From Candidatus Methanofastidiosum methylothiophilum (GTDB lineage: Archaea; Methanobacteriota_B; Thermococci; Methanofastidiosales; Methanofastidiosaceae), in NCBI GenBank assembly GCA_001587675.1, contig LNGD01000004.1:1-29401 (forward strand): DNA of 29,401 bases, written 5' to 3'. This document shows positions 8,159-16,340 of this stretch, piece by piece (position 1 is the stretch's first letter; each line of letters begins with the position of its first letter). Under the pieces are notes generated by a model that was not told where the DNA came from, searched no databases, and worked only from the letters and a program-made list of their open reading frames with translations. A program made the translations under genes and the position numbers.

Positions 8159-8307
8159 AGCATCTTATCCAAGATACGATTTTTAGATAGTTTTTTATGT
8201 GTTTCTATTATAATTGAGATATTCACAAATATAGTTAAAAATATCGCAGTAAATTAAAAAGAAAACTTCTTAAACTCACATCTAATAAAATCGAAAGGTA
8301 GATATAT

Positions 8308-10029
8308 TTGCCCCATATTGAAAAACTTCTTGAGATAAATCTAGAAACTGAATCTATAAAAACAAGAAAACTTGAAAAAGAGATCGTTAAGAAATATATT
8401 GGTGGTAGAGGAATTGGAGTCAAACTACTATTCGATGCTCTCTCACCAAATGTAGACCCGCTTTCAAGTGAGAATATCTTAATTTACGCAACTGGCCCCC
8501 TTACGGGAACTGTTGTACCATTATCAGGTAGACATGTCGTAGTATCAAAATCACCTCTTACAGGCACTGTTTTTGATTCAAGTGCTGGTGGTTTCTTCGG
8601 AAGAGAATTAAGAAAGTCTGGTTTTGATGTTGTCATTATTAAAGGCTCTTCGGAAAAACCAGTCTACCTAGAAATTGAGAATGAACATGTAGATATTAAA
8701 GACGCCAAAGATATATGGGGAAAAAACGTAAAAGAAGTTACTTCAATCCTTTCAAATGGCGGGTACAAAGTATCTTGTATTGGAAAAGCTGGTGAAAAAT
8801 TAATTCCAATTTCTTCCATAATGAGTGAATATAGTCATGCTTGCGGAAGAGGTGGATTAGGGGCAGTAATGGGATCAAAAAAATTGAAAGCTTTTTTGGT
8901 GAAAGGCGATAAAGAATTAGAAGTTTCTGATAAAGAAAAAATGAAGAAAGCCATATCAGAATCCATGCGTTTATTGAATGCTTCTCCAATTGCGTCAAAG
9001 GGCCTAGCATATTATGGAACTCCCTCTCTAGTTAATCTAATCAACACTATGAGGATAATGCCAACAGATAACTTTAGAAAAACACATTTTGAAAATGCAT
9101 ACAAAGTTTCTGGAGAATATATCGCCGAAAATTATGATATAAAAAAGAGAACTTGTTATAATTGCTTTATCGCATGTAAACGTGAAGATAAGAAAAGAGG
9201 GATTGAAATACCAGAATATGAAACTATAGCCATGTTTGGGCCAAACTCAATGAATGATGACATTGAAAAAATAATTCAAGCAAATTTTATTTGTAACGAT
9301 TACGGAATTGACACTATTTCTGCAGGTAATTCAGTCAGTTGCTATATTGAACTTGAAGGTAAAAAGGATATCGAAACACCATTGAAAGAAATAATCGAAG
9401 GTGGTCCATTAAGTCAAGGTTCATTTAGATATTCAAAGGGTAAAGGAAAAGAAAATTCTTCAATGTCTGTTAAAGGTCTTGAGATACCAGGTTACGATCC
9501 TAGAGGAGTACTAGGTTTGGCATTGAGTTATGCTACATCAAATAGAGGGGCATGCCATTTGAGAGCATATATGGTTGGTCCAGAAATACTTGGTAAACCT
9601 AAACTAATAGACAGACTATCTTTTTCGGGCAAAAGTGGCTTGATACAAATATTCCAGAATATTTCAGCAAGTGTTCACTCGCTCGTAATGTGCCAGTTCT
9701 CCTCATTTGCTTTATCCGAAGAAGAATACTCAAACTTACTCTCTGCAGGAGTAGGGGAAACTTATACTTCTGAAGAATTAATTAAAACTGGCGATAGGAT
9801 ATACAACCTAGAAAGACTATTTAATATCCGAGAAAATATTTCATACAGTGAAGATACACTTCCAGATAGATTTTTTGAAAATGATGGTATACTAAAAGAA
9901 GAGTTTAATTCGGTGCTTAAAGAATATTACATTTACAGAGGATGGAATAAAGGGATTCCAACTAAAGAGAAGCTTGAGTCATTGGAATTAAAAAAGGAGG
10001 GTAAATTCCTTGTGGAAAGAGATATCTAA
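8308..10029 (+). CDS. Tungsten/molybdenum aldehyde:ferredoxin oxidoreductase family protein
   Basis: Cytosolic tungstopterin/molybdopterin enzyme, 573 aa, oxidising aldehydes to acids with reduction of ferredoxin. AOR features: IGGRGIGVKLL near the N-terminus, YATGPLTGT, GRHVVVSKSPLTG, SSAGGFFGRELRKSG, and ACGRGGLGAVMGSKKLKA. The 4Fe-4S ligands are C283, C286 and C290 (CYNCFIAC) plus distant C462. GACHLRAY is the pterin/active-site region. The start is TTG at 8308, following AAAGGT. There is no ATG near and the family N-terminus fits. It overlaps the class II aldolase gene by 20 nt, so an aldehyde made by that aldolase is a likely substrate. Substrate class (AOR, FOR, GOR or other) cannot be told by eye. 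Confidence 0.92.
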   Translation: MPHIEKLLEINLETESIKTRKLEKEIVKKYIGGRGIGVKLLFDALSPNVDPLSSENILIYATGPLTGTVVPLSGRHVVVSKSPLTGTVFDSSAGGFFGRELRKSGFDVVIIKGSSEKPVYLEIENEHVDIKDAKDIWGKNVKEVTSILSNGGYKVSCIGKAGEKLIPISSIMSEYSHACGRGGLGAVMGSKKLKAFLVKGDKELEVSDKEKMKKAISESMRLLNASPIASKGLAYYGTPSLVNLINTMRIMPTDNFRKTHFENAYKVSGEYIAENYDIKKRTCYNCFIACKREDKKRGIEIPEYETIAMFGPNSMNDDIEKIIQANFICNDYGIDTISAGNSVSCYIELEGKKDIETPLKEIIEGGPLSQGSFRYSKGKGKENSSMSVKGLEIPGYDPRGVLGLALSYATSNRGACHLRAYMVGPEILGKPKLIDRLSFSGKSGLIQIFQNISASVHSLVMCQFSSFALSEEEYSNLLSAGVGETYTSEELIKTGDRIYNLERLFNIRENISYSEDTLPDRFFENDGILKEEFNSVLKEYYIYRGWNKGIPTKEKLESLELKKEGKFLVERDI

Positions 10030-10558
10030 ATTTGGGAAAAAACTTGTTGAAGGCGGTTATTTAAGCTCTCATTTTGGCAATATTAGTGTCAGAGTTGGGG
10101 ACAGTATTACTGTGACCCGAAGCGGAAGTATGCTTGATGAAATTACTGAAGCGTCGGTAGTTACGGTAGACCTGCATAAACCATCTTCTCTTGATCTTAT
10201 AGCTTCAAGTGAAACTATTGTTCATAGAGAGATATATAAAAGGACATCAGCTCTTGCAGTTATACATGCCCATTGCCCTTTTGCAGTAATTGAATCTTTG
10301 CTCAATGATACTTCAATAGAACCATATGATTCAGAGGGAAAGTTCTTTTTCCATGAAATTCCAATAGTCACTGGGCATATAGGTACAAAAGAGCTAGCTG
10401 AAAACGTAGCTAAATCTCTTGAACATCATAAAGGCTGTATTGTGAAATCACATGGTACTTTTGCCGTGGGTAAAATACTAGAAGAAGCGTATGTCCATAC
10501 GACAATGATGGAACATAGCGCGAAGGTAAAATATTTCTGTGATTTAAGGAAGAAATGA
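10010..10558 (+). CDS. Class II aldolase (L-fuculose-1-phosphate / 5-deoxyribulose-1-phosphate aldolase type)
   Basis: Zn-dependent aldolase, 182 aa, cleaving a ketose 1-phosphate to DHAP and an aldehyde. Metal ligands are H86 and H88 (HAHCP) and H148 (SHGTFAVG). The catalytic glutamate is E68 in SSETIVH. The N-terminal GNIS motif and the RSGSMLDE loop are present. Start TTG at 10010 lies within the end of the aldehyde oxidoreductase gene, with Shine-Dalgarno GGAGG at 9996-10000, so translation is coupled. Archaeal relatives act on fuculose 1-phosphate or, in 5'-deoxyadenosine/methylthioadenosine salvage, on the product of MtnA. mtnA is in this window, which favours the salvage role, but substrate is not proven. 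Confidence 0.9.
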   Translation: MWKEISKFGKKLVEGGYLSSHFGNISVRVGDSITVTRSGSMLDEITEASVVTVDLHKPSSLDLIASSETIVHREIYKRTSALAVIHAHCPFAVIESLLNDTSIEPYDSEGKFFFHEIPIVTGHIGTKELAENVAKSLEHHKGCIVKSHGTFAVGKILEEAYVHTTMMEHSAKVKYFCDLRKK

Positions 10559-10570
10559 AAAATAAAAAAT

Positions 10571-12004
10571 CTATATTGGCATATATGGAATTAGAAGCAC
10601 TAAGACTATATTTGCTATCAATGTTGATATTAGTCCTACAATCAGTCCAATCTTGAACCATTTTAGGAAGCTCATACTGTACTTCTTTCTTTTTTCTAGT
10701 ATACCAAGTGCAACTATGTTAGCAGTACTTCCTACCATTGTTATGTTACCCCCATAACATCCACCAAACAGTAAAGCCCACCATAGAGGATAGGTATAAA
10801 TCCCAAGCGATTTGAAACTTTCTATAACGGGTATTAAAGCAGCTACTAATACGACGTTATCAAGTATACTAGAACCAATAGATGCAATCCAAAGGATTAT
10901 AGTTGCCAATATAGGAGTACTACTGGCTAAACCAGCAACAGCCTTTGCAATTATATCTGTAGTTCCAGTGAATTTTAAAGTTCCTCCAATAGCAAATAGC
11001 ATCAAGAAGAATATTAGTGACCACCAGTCTACATCCTTCTCTATATAATCTCTTGCTTTTGTTCTCTTCCAAAACATTACCATGCTTGAACCTGCTAAAG
11101 AAGAGAAGAGCAGGAGTGTATTATGGGGCAAGTCAAACATAGTTTCAAATCTTCTGTGCATAGCAATTAAAGCAATAGTTATTACAAATATGGCCAGACC
11201 AATCTTGAAATCCTTTCTATCAGGAACAAACTCCCATTCATCTTGGAATGCAAGCTTATCAGTAGACCTCATTTTTAATCTAATCTTTGACCTGAAAAGA
11301 GCGATGTCCTTTCTATACCAAAGGAAAATAATTATTATGGTGGCGATAAGTGAAAGCATTGCTATTGGAAAGGCCCAAACCAAGAATTCTTCAAATGATA
11401 GTCCACCTCTCATGGCTATTAAAATTCCAATAGGATTTCCTAAAACAGTCCCAGAACTTCCAATATTAGTGGCCAAAACACATGCTATAACATAGGGAAC
11501 TGGGTTAACATCAAAATAATCAGTAATTTCTAATAATACTGCAGTGACAAAAATAATAGAAGTAACTTCATCAATTGCCATCGCAAGAAAAGCTGAAAGA
11601 AGACAAAAGACAAATATCAGTTTTCCTGCTTCAAAATTAGTAATTTTAACAATCTTAATCATGAGCCATCTAAAAAATCCGACATCTTTTAACATTCCAA
11701 CAATCGTCATCATACCAACTAAGAAAACAATGACGTCCAAAGAAGCAAATTCAATAAAATGCTCTATGTCCATTGTTTTTGTTACTAAAAGGACCCCTAT
11801 CCCCAAAAAAGCTATAGCAACTCTGAATCCCCAAAAAAGTAAAGATCCAATAACTGCGGATATAAGAATTGAAGTGGCTATTATTTGAGAATTATTAAAT
11901 CCAAATCTTGGGAGTGTTAATACTAAAATGGATATTACAGCAATAAGAATAAACATGTCTCTTCTAAAGTTCATTTTCCCGCTGCCCTGATATTCTTCTG
12001 ACAT
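10571..12004 (-). CDS. ArsB/NhaD/SLC13-superfamily ion permease
   Basis: Polytopic membrane transporter of the ion-transporter (CitMHS/ArsB/NhaD) superfamily, 477 aa and roughly 11-12 helices. The two inverted halves show the expected signatures: DEVTSIIF with NIGSSGTVLGNPIGI in the first, and LDNVVLVAALIPV with GGNITMVGSTANIVALG in the second. A cytoplasmic loop of about 50 residues separates them. The ion is not evident (Na+/H+ exchange, arsenite or a dicarboxylate are all possible). No arsR or arsA is adjacent, so arsenite is unlikely. Shine-Dalgarno GGTGAG precedes the ATG. The 3' end converges on the aldolase gene with a 12-nt A/T-rich gap. Confidence 0.88.
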   Translation of the reverse strand: MSEEYQGSGKMNFRRDMFILIAVISILVLTLPRFGFNNSQIIATSILISAVIGSLLFWGFRVAIAFLGIGVLLVTKTMDIEHFIEFASLDVIVFLVGMMTIVGMLKDVGFFRWLMIKIVKITNFEAGKLIFVFCLLSAFLAMAIDEVTSIIFVTAVLLEITDYFDVNPVPYVIACVLATNIGSSGTVLGNPIGILIAMRGGLSFEEFLVWAFPIAMLSLIATIIIIFLWYRKDIALFRSKIRLKMRSTDKLAFQDEWEFVPDRKDFKIGLAIFVITIALIAMHRRFETMFDLPHNTLLLFSSLAGSSMVMFWKRTKARDYIEKDVDWWSLIFFLMLFAIGGTLKFTGTTDIIAKAVAGLASSTPILATIILWIASIGSSILDNVVLVAALIPVIESFKSLGIYTYPLWWALLFGGCYGGNITMVGSTANIVALGILEKRKKYSMSFLKWFKIGLIVGLISTLIANIVLVLLIPYMPI

Positions 12005-12074
12005 ACTCTCACCACAACTGATAGGCCAAAGTAATATAATTTGAATTTAAAGCTATCTGTGTTCTCTGATTAAA

Positions 12075-12082
12075 TTTATAAA
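12075..12082 (+). promoter_or_regulatory. TATA box of the roadblock/LC7 gene
   Basis: TTTATAAA about 33 nt before the ATG at 12112. It predicts a transcript starting near 12105, after the in-frame TTG at 12097. This supports ATG 12112 as the start. Confidence 0.5.
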
Positions 12083-12111
12083 CATAGTATGCTGTATTGT
12101 TATGTGATTTG

Positions 12112-12519
12112 ATGAGGGAAAACATTCTTATTAAGCATTTGAAAAATTTGACAATTGAAAACAAGAAAATCAAAGATGCTTTTATAATGGGTGTGGACGG
12201 CCTTTTAATAGCTGTTCTTGATAAACAAGAAGAACATCAAAGAATTGCTGCACGGATGGCAGGAGTAATTGAATCGTCAAAAAGATTGGACAATGTTATC
12301 CCAAAAGTGGTTTCTGTTGTTTCTAAAGATAAAAATATTGTTGCTATACCCTTGTCAGATAAATTCGTAATAGTACTAATCGGAACAAAAAGTTTAAACA
12401 TAATGACAGCACTAAAACAGGTTGATAAAAATAAACAAAATATTATTAATATGATTGAAAAAAGAGAATTTAATGACCTTTTTTCATTTAGACCTGTTGA
12501 AGTCAAAGGGTTAGATTAA
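12112..12519 (+). CDS. Roadblock/LC7 domain protein
   Basis: Small soluble protein of 135 aa with the roadblock/LC7 (MglB-like) fold. The signature parts are IKDAFIMGVDGLLIAVLD (strand and turn), RIAARMAGVIESSKRL (helix), and IVAIPLSDKFVIVLIG (strand pair). Such proteins regulate or scaffold small GTPases, but no GTPase is adjacent. The ATG at 12112 is chosen over an upstream TTG because of the TATA box and a GTGAT just before the ATG. The gene is divergent from the permease. Confidence 0.8.
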   Translation: MRENILIKHLKNLTIENKKIKDAFIMGVDGLLIAVLDKQEEHQRIAARMAGVIESSKRLDNVIPKVVSVVSKDKNIVAIPLSDKFVIVLIGTKSLNIMTALKQVDKNKQNIINMIEKREFNDLFSFRPVEVKGLD

Positions 12520-12638
12520 TACTTTATAATTTATTTTATTGATTCTTAGCATATAATTAATAAAATCATTTCTATACTATTAAATAAGCAATTCTTGGAC
12601 AAAATATAACTATTTATATCTATATTAGGCCTAAATTG

Positions 12639-12690
12639 ACCATAATTTATGCAATACTAATAAATACTGAAGGTTACACCATAAATTTAT
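12639..12690 (+). promoter_or_regulatory. Paired near-palindromes upstream of amt (possible operator)
   Basis: ACCATAATTTAT (12639-12650) recurs as ACCATAAATTTAT (12678-12690), 39 nt apart. The second contains the perfect palindrome ATAAATTTAT. They sit in the 236-nt gap before amt-glnK, an operon that is normally nitrogen-regulated. They do not match the known NrpR operator patterns GGAA-N6-TTCC or GGTA-N6-TACC. A TATA candidate, TTTATATC, lies near 12612-12619. Regulatory function is a guess. Confidence 0.25.
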
Positions 12691-12755
12691 CCATATTCTA
12701 TACATATGAACAATATAATTAGAATAAATTGGAGATATTAATAAGGAGGAATAAA

Positions 12756-13988
12756 ATGTCTATGGAAATAAATTTACTAGATACCGCATGGGTGCTAATA
12801 GCCAGTTTTCTGGTATTTATAATGCACCTTGGATTTACAACAATTGAAGCAGGATTTGCAAGATCTAAGAACACTATAAGTATCATTACTAAAAATATAT
12901 TTACAGTTGTCATGGGCAGTATTGTCTTCATGATAATTGGATTTACCTTAGCCTTTTCAGGAACTGGCTCGTTTATAGGAGATTTGTCCTATTTTATGAT
13001 TAACGGATTAAATTCTGACCCGTGGCCAGGTCTTTTGATACCTGCAATGGCTTTCTTTCTGTTTCAAGCTATGTTCGCTGCCACCTCAGCTACAATTGTG
13101 AGCGGTGCAATTGCAGAAAGAATGAAGTTCAGTGCTTACATCATAATCTCTGTAATACTTGTAGCGTTGATTTATCCTATCATCGCACACTGGGTCTGGG
13201 GAGGAGGTTGGTTAGCTTCGATGGGATTCCATGATTTTGCCGGCTCAACTGTGGTTCACAGTGTTGGGGGATGGACAGCTCTTGCATCGGTCTTAATCTT
13301 AGGGCCAAGATTTGGAAAATTTGATGAAAAAGGAAGGCCACAAGCTATTGCAGGTCATAACATAGGGCTTGCATCTATTGGGTGTTTACTTCTCTGGTTT
13401 GGATGGTTTGGATTTAATGCAGGTAGCGAACTTGCATTTGATACTAAAGTTCCATTAATTGCATTGACCACAAACATGGCTGCTGCAGGAGGCGGTCTAT
13501 CGGCATTGATAGTGTCGTGGCTTAAAGGAGGAAAACCTGATGGAGGTATGTTCTTAAACGGTATATTGGCTGGTCTAGTAGCTATCACAGCAGGTTGTGC
13601 AGTTGTATCCCCTCAATGGGCGCTAGTTATAGGTATACTTGGTGGAATAATTGTAGTATATGCAGTTGATTTCATCGAATCAAAGCTAAAGATTGATGAC
13701 CCCGTAGGCGCCATTTCAGTGCACGGTTGTTGTGGTGTATTTGGTACAATATGTGTTGGACTCTTCTCGAGTTCAAATGGACTTATTACCACAGGATCAA
13801 GTTCACAGCTGATAGTTCAATTAATTGGTGCAGGGGCTACATTTGGACTTGTATTTGTATCGGCACTGGCAATTGTAAAAGTACTTGATTTAACTATGGG
13901 ATTAAGAGTTCCTGCTGAAGTAGAAATAAAAGGTCTGGATGTAACAGAATTTGGTGGAGATGCCTACCCAGACTTCTTGAAGATGTGA
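12756..13988 (+). CDS. amt: Ammonium transporter Amt
   Basis: Ammonium channel of the cytoplasmic membrane, 410 aa and about 11 helices. The family motifs are intact: FTTIEAGFARSKN in helix 1-2, the conserved Asp and first pore His in DFAGSTVVHSVGGW, GWFGFNAGS, and the second pore His in GAISVHGCCGVFG. The start is ATG 12756 (MSMEINLLD), 6 nt after Shine-Dalgarno AAGGAGG (12743-12749). A weaker in-frame TTG at 12729 lies before it. glnK follows 10 nt downstream, the universal amt-glnK pair. Confidence 0.97.
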   Translation: MSMEINLLDTAWVLIASFLVFIMHLGFTTIEAGFARSKNTISIITKNIFTVVMGSIVFMIIGFTLAFSGTGSFIGDLSYFMINGLNSDPWPGLLIPAMAFFLFQAMFAATSATIVSGAIAERMKFSAYIIISVILVALIYPIIAHWVWGGGWLASMGFHDFAGSTVVHSVGGWTALASVLILGPRFGKFDEKGRPQAIAGHNIGLASIGCLLLWFGWFGFNAGSELAFDTKVPLIALTTNMAAAGGGLSALIVSWLKGGKPDGGMFLNGILAGLVAITAGCAVVSPQWALVIGILGGIIVVYAVDFIESKLKIDDPVGAISVHGCCGVFGTICVGLFSSSNGLITTGSSSQLIVQLIGAGATFGLVFVSALAIVKVLDLTMGLRVPAEVEIKGLDVTEFGGDAYPDFLKM

Positions 13989-13998
13989 GGTGAAATGG

Positions 13999-14337
13999 AT
14001 GAAAAAAATTGAAGCTATAATAAGGCCAGAAAAACTCCAAGATGTTAAATCAGCATTAGATAAACTTGGATGTGTGGGCATGACTATCACAGAAGTTAAA
14101 GGAAGGGGAAAACAGGGAGGCATTACACAGCAGTGGAGGGGCAGACAATATCACATTGACCTTATACCAAAGATTAAGATAGAGCTCGTTGTTAAAACAA
14201 AATATGTAGACAAAGTAGTTAATACAATAATCGAAAGTGCTAGGACTGGAAATACAGGCGATGGAAAAATATTCGTATCTAGTGTTGAGAAAGTATATCG
14301 CGTAAGAACTGGAGATATTAATGAAGATGCAATATAG
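13999..14337 (+). CDS. glnK: Nitrogen regulatory protein P-II (GlnK)
   Basis: Trimeric PII signal protein, 112 aa, that binds ATP/ADP/2-oxoglutarate and blocks Amt when nitrogen is sufficient. Signatures: MKKIEAIIRPEKLQDVKSAL at the N-terminus, the T-loop GRGKQGGITQQWRGRQY with Tyr at position 51 (the residue uridylylated in bacteria), and the C-terminal signature TGDGKIFVSSVEKVYRVRTG. The position usually filled by Tyr46 is Trp. ATG 13999 is preferred to GTG 13990 because GAGGTGA (13987-13993) then forms the Shine-Dalgarno. Cotranscribed with amt. Confidence 0.96.
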   Translation: MKKIEAIIRPEKLQDVKSALDKLGCVGMTITEVKGRGKQGGITQQWRGRQYHIDLIPKIKIELVVKTKYVDKVVNTIIESARTGNTGDGKIFVSSVEKVYRVRTGDINEDAI

Positions 14338-14360
14338 AATATTTTATTTTATTTTTATTA
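14338..14360 (+). terminator. T-rich tract after glnK
   Basis: The glnK stop is followed by ATATTTTATTTTATTTTTAT without a stem. Runs of T are sufficient archaeal termination signals. Confidence 0.35.
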
Positions 14361-14367
14361 AGAGTAA

Positions 14368-14376
14368 TATTTAAAT
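14368..14376 (+). promoter_or_regulatory. TATA box of the 14399 gene
   Basis: TATTTAAAT centred 27 nt before the ATG, with no Shine-Dalgarno in between, so the mRNA is probably leaderless. Confidence 0.55.
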
Positions 14377-14398
14377 TAAGAGTATTAGTTATTAATTC

Positions 14399-15142
14399 AT
14401 GAAAGGAATAAAATGGCAGATTAAATGGGCTATTATCTTAATAATTTTATCGGCTTTGGTATATATCCTTCATTATGTTATTTTTAGAGATTTACACCAT
14501 ATATTTCTTTATTTGATAGGAGATATAGCCTTTGTATTCATTGAAGTACTGATGGTAACTCTCGTTATTCATGAACTATTAACTATGAGAGAAAGAAAAG
14601 ATCTTATCGAAAAGATGAATATGGTTGTCGGTACTTTCTTTGTCGAGGTGGGAAGAACTTTATTGGATAGACTTAACGATTTTGATAAGAATTTTGATGA
14701 AGTTAAAGATTATTTTATTGACATTGGAAAATGGGATAAAAAAGATTTCCCTGAAAAACTTGAAATGGCAAAGAAAATTAATTATGAGATAGATATCCAC
14801 AAGGGAGATCTGGACACATTAAAAAGATTCTTATTTGAAAAAAGGGAATTCATGTTAAGACTTTTAGAAAATCCGAATTTATTGGAACATGATTCTTTTA
14901 CAGAACTATTGTGGGCGGTGACACATCTTACTGAGGAGCTATCGTTAAGAAAAGACCTAAGTAAATGTACAGATAGTGATCTTGGCCATTTACAGGGAGA
15001 CATGAAAAGAGCATATGTTATTTTGGTATATGAATGGTTAGAATACATGGAACATTTAAAAAACAAATACCCCTATTTATTCTCTTTAGCAGTAAGAATG
15101 AATCCTTTTGACCCAAATGCTTCAATAGAAATTAAAGAATAA
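14399..15142 (+). CDS. Membrane-anchored protein with C-terminal helical domain, unknown function
   Basis: I do not recognise a named family. 247 aa. Two membrane helices (about residues 10-28 and 36-62) are followed by a soluble, mostly helical domain of about 185 residues. A conserved-looking core is KGDLDTLKRFLFEKREFMLR, then LLENPNLLEHDSFTELLW and HLTEELSLRKDL. No catalytic motif is evident. Leaderless start from its own TATA box, so it is not strictly part of the amt-glnK operon, although it follows 61 nt later. The 3' end converges on the PreA-like gene with an 11-nt A/T-rich gap. Confidence 0.75.
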   Translation: MKGIKWQIKWAIILIILSALVYILHYVIFRDLHHIFLYLIGDIAFVFIEVLMVTLVIHELLTMRERKDLIEKMNMVVGTFFVEVGRTLLDRLNDFDKNFDEVKDYFIDIGKWDKKDFPEKLEMAKKINYEIDIHKGDLDTLKRFLFEKREFMLRLLENPNLLEHDSFTELLWAVTHLTEELSLRKDLSKCTDSDLGHLQGDMKRAYVILVYEWLEYMEHLKNKYPYLFSLAVRMNPFDPNASIEIKE

Positions 15143-15153
15143 AAAAAATTTTA

Positions 15154-16335
15154 TTAATCTTTTTTAATTATCATTGAGATGCAGTCTTGAGGACATACCA
15201 TTTTACAGAGACCACAGCCCACACATTTTTCGTAGTCAACGTCATTTAACTTTGGATTTTTCATTGCGTTTGTGGCCCCATCCCTACATGCAGTTACACA
15301 TCTTCTGCAATCTATACATCTCTCAGTATCTACATCAGAATATACTTCCTTGATATAATCAAGTTTTTCAAGTTCTGTGATTTTTGGTATTGTGATTCCT
15401 TTCAAATCGGCAAGTGAATCGTATCCATGCTCCTTCATGAAGTTTAAGATATTCTCGTTCCATCCCTTTACTATGTCAAATCCATACCACATTGCAGCTG
15501 TTGCTAGCTGAACAGTACCTGCCCCAATCATCATATACTCTAAAACATTTTCCCAAGATTCTATTCCACCGATACCAGATACACTGATTCCTTGTCTAGC
15601 TATTTCACCAACCATCCTAAGTCCTATTGGTCTGACAGCAGGACCAGAATATCCACCAAATCCTCCTTTTCCCCAAACATCTGGCAAAGGATTTCCAGTG
15701 TTTATATCGATTCCTGAAAGTACAAGGACAGTGTTAATAGCTGCTACTCCTTTTGCCCCACCTTTTACTGCCTCTTTAGCAATTGATGCAATGTCTGTTA
15801 CATTGGGAGTAAGTTTAGTCATAACTGGTACACTTACTGCCTCTGCTGCTGCCTTTGATACTTCCCCCGTCAATGGACAATCCTGACCAATGAAGGCTCC
15901 CATTGCACTATCTGACATATGCGGGCATGAAACATTTAACTCAATTATATCTGCACCTTGCTCCTCAACAGCTTTTGCTAATTTTGCCCACTCGTCCAGA
16001 TCTGTACCTGCCATGATGCTGGCAACTATAGGAGTACCATGGGTTTTCTTTAGATCTCTTAATATTTTAAACTCCTTTATCCACCAATCAAATACATAAG
16101 TGGATATATGTTCTATATTCTGCATCCCAAAGAGTCTGTTTCTAATTTTAACTCCTTGGAATCTTGGTTTTGGATCATGGAATTGTCTGTAGGATATAGT
16201 CTTTGTAACCCCTCCTCCAAAACCAGCTTCTACAGCCCTTTTAATATGATCGGCATCCAAAGTGGGCGGGGCTGAAGAAAGTAAAATTGGACTTTTAAAC
16301 TCAACACCTAAAAATTCGACACCTAAATCTACCAA
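15154..16335 (-). CDS. PreA-like flavin/Fe-S dehydrogenase (dihydropyrimidine dehydrogenase subunit family)
   Basis: FMN-binding TIM-barrel protein of the dihydroorotate/dihydropyrimidine dehydrogenase family with a C-terminal 2x[4Fe-4S] ferredoxin domain, 393 aa. Barrel motifs: PILLSSAPPT, ELNVSCPH, VPVMTKLTPNVTDI, GVAAINTV, VRPIGLRMV, and SVSGIGGIESW. The cluster ligands are CIDCRRCVTAC and CVGCGLCKMVC, each ending in a fourth Cys. The loop that carries the catalytic Cys in true dihydropyrimidine dehydrogenases (MGLACGQD in E. coli PreA, from memory) reads MGAFIGQD here, so the acid/base Cys is absent and the substrate may not be a pyrimidine. Start TTG 16335 follows AGGTGA, overlapping the end of the FrhB-like gene, its presumed electron partner in place of PreT. 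Confidence 0.88.
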   Translation of the reverse strand: MVDLGVEFLGVEFKSPILLSSAPPTLDADHIKRAVEAGFGGGVTKTISYRQFHDPKPRFQGVKIRNRLFGMQNIEHISTYVFDWWIKEFKILRDLKKTHGTPIVASIMAGTDLDEWAKLAKAVEEQGADIIELNVSCPHMSDSAMGAFIGQDCPLTGEVSKAAAEAVSVPVMTKLTPNVTDIASIAKEAVKGGAKGVAAINTVLVLSGIDINTGNPLPDVWGKGGFGGYSGPAVRPIGLRMVGEIARQGISVSGIGGIESWENVLEYMMIGAGTVQLATAAMWYGFDIVKGWNENILNFMKEHGYDSLADLKGITIPKITELEKLDYIKEVYSDVDTERCIDCRRCVTACRDGATNAMKNPKLNDVDYEKCVGCGLCKMVCPQDCISMIIKKD

Positions 16336-16340
16336 TTAAA

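Noticed and set aside
12520..12755. Second small RNA or small ORF in the amt leader
   Set aside because: The stretch is very AT-rich, with no C/D boxes, no convincing stem-loop and no ORF with a Shine-Dalgarno. Only promoter-like TATA runs and the paired motif are seen.
13022..13234. Overlapping ORF in another frame of amt
   Set aside because: Lies fully inside amt, whose frame is strongly conserved; Cys/His-rich composition comes from the shifted reading frame.
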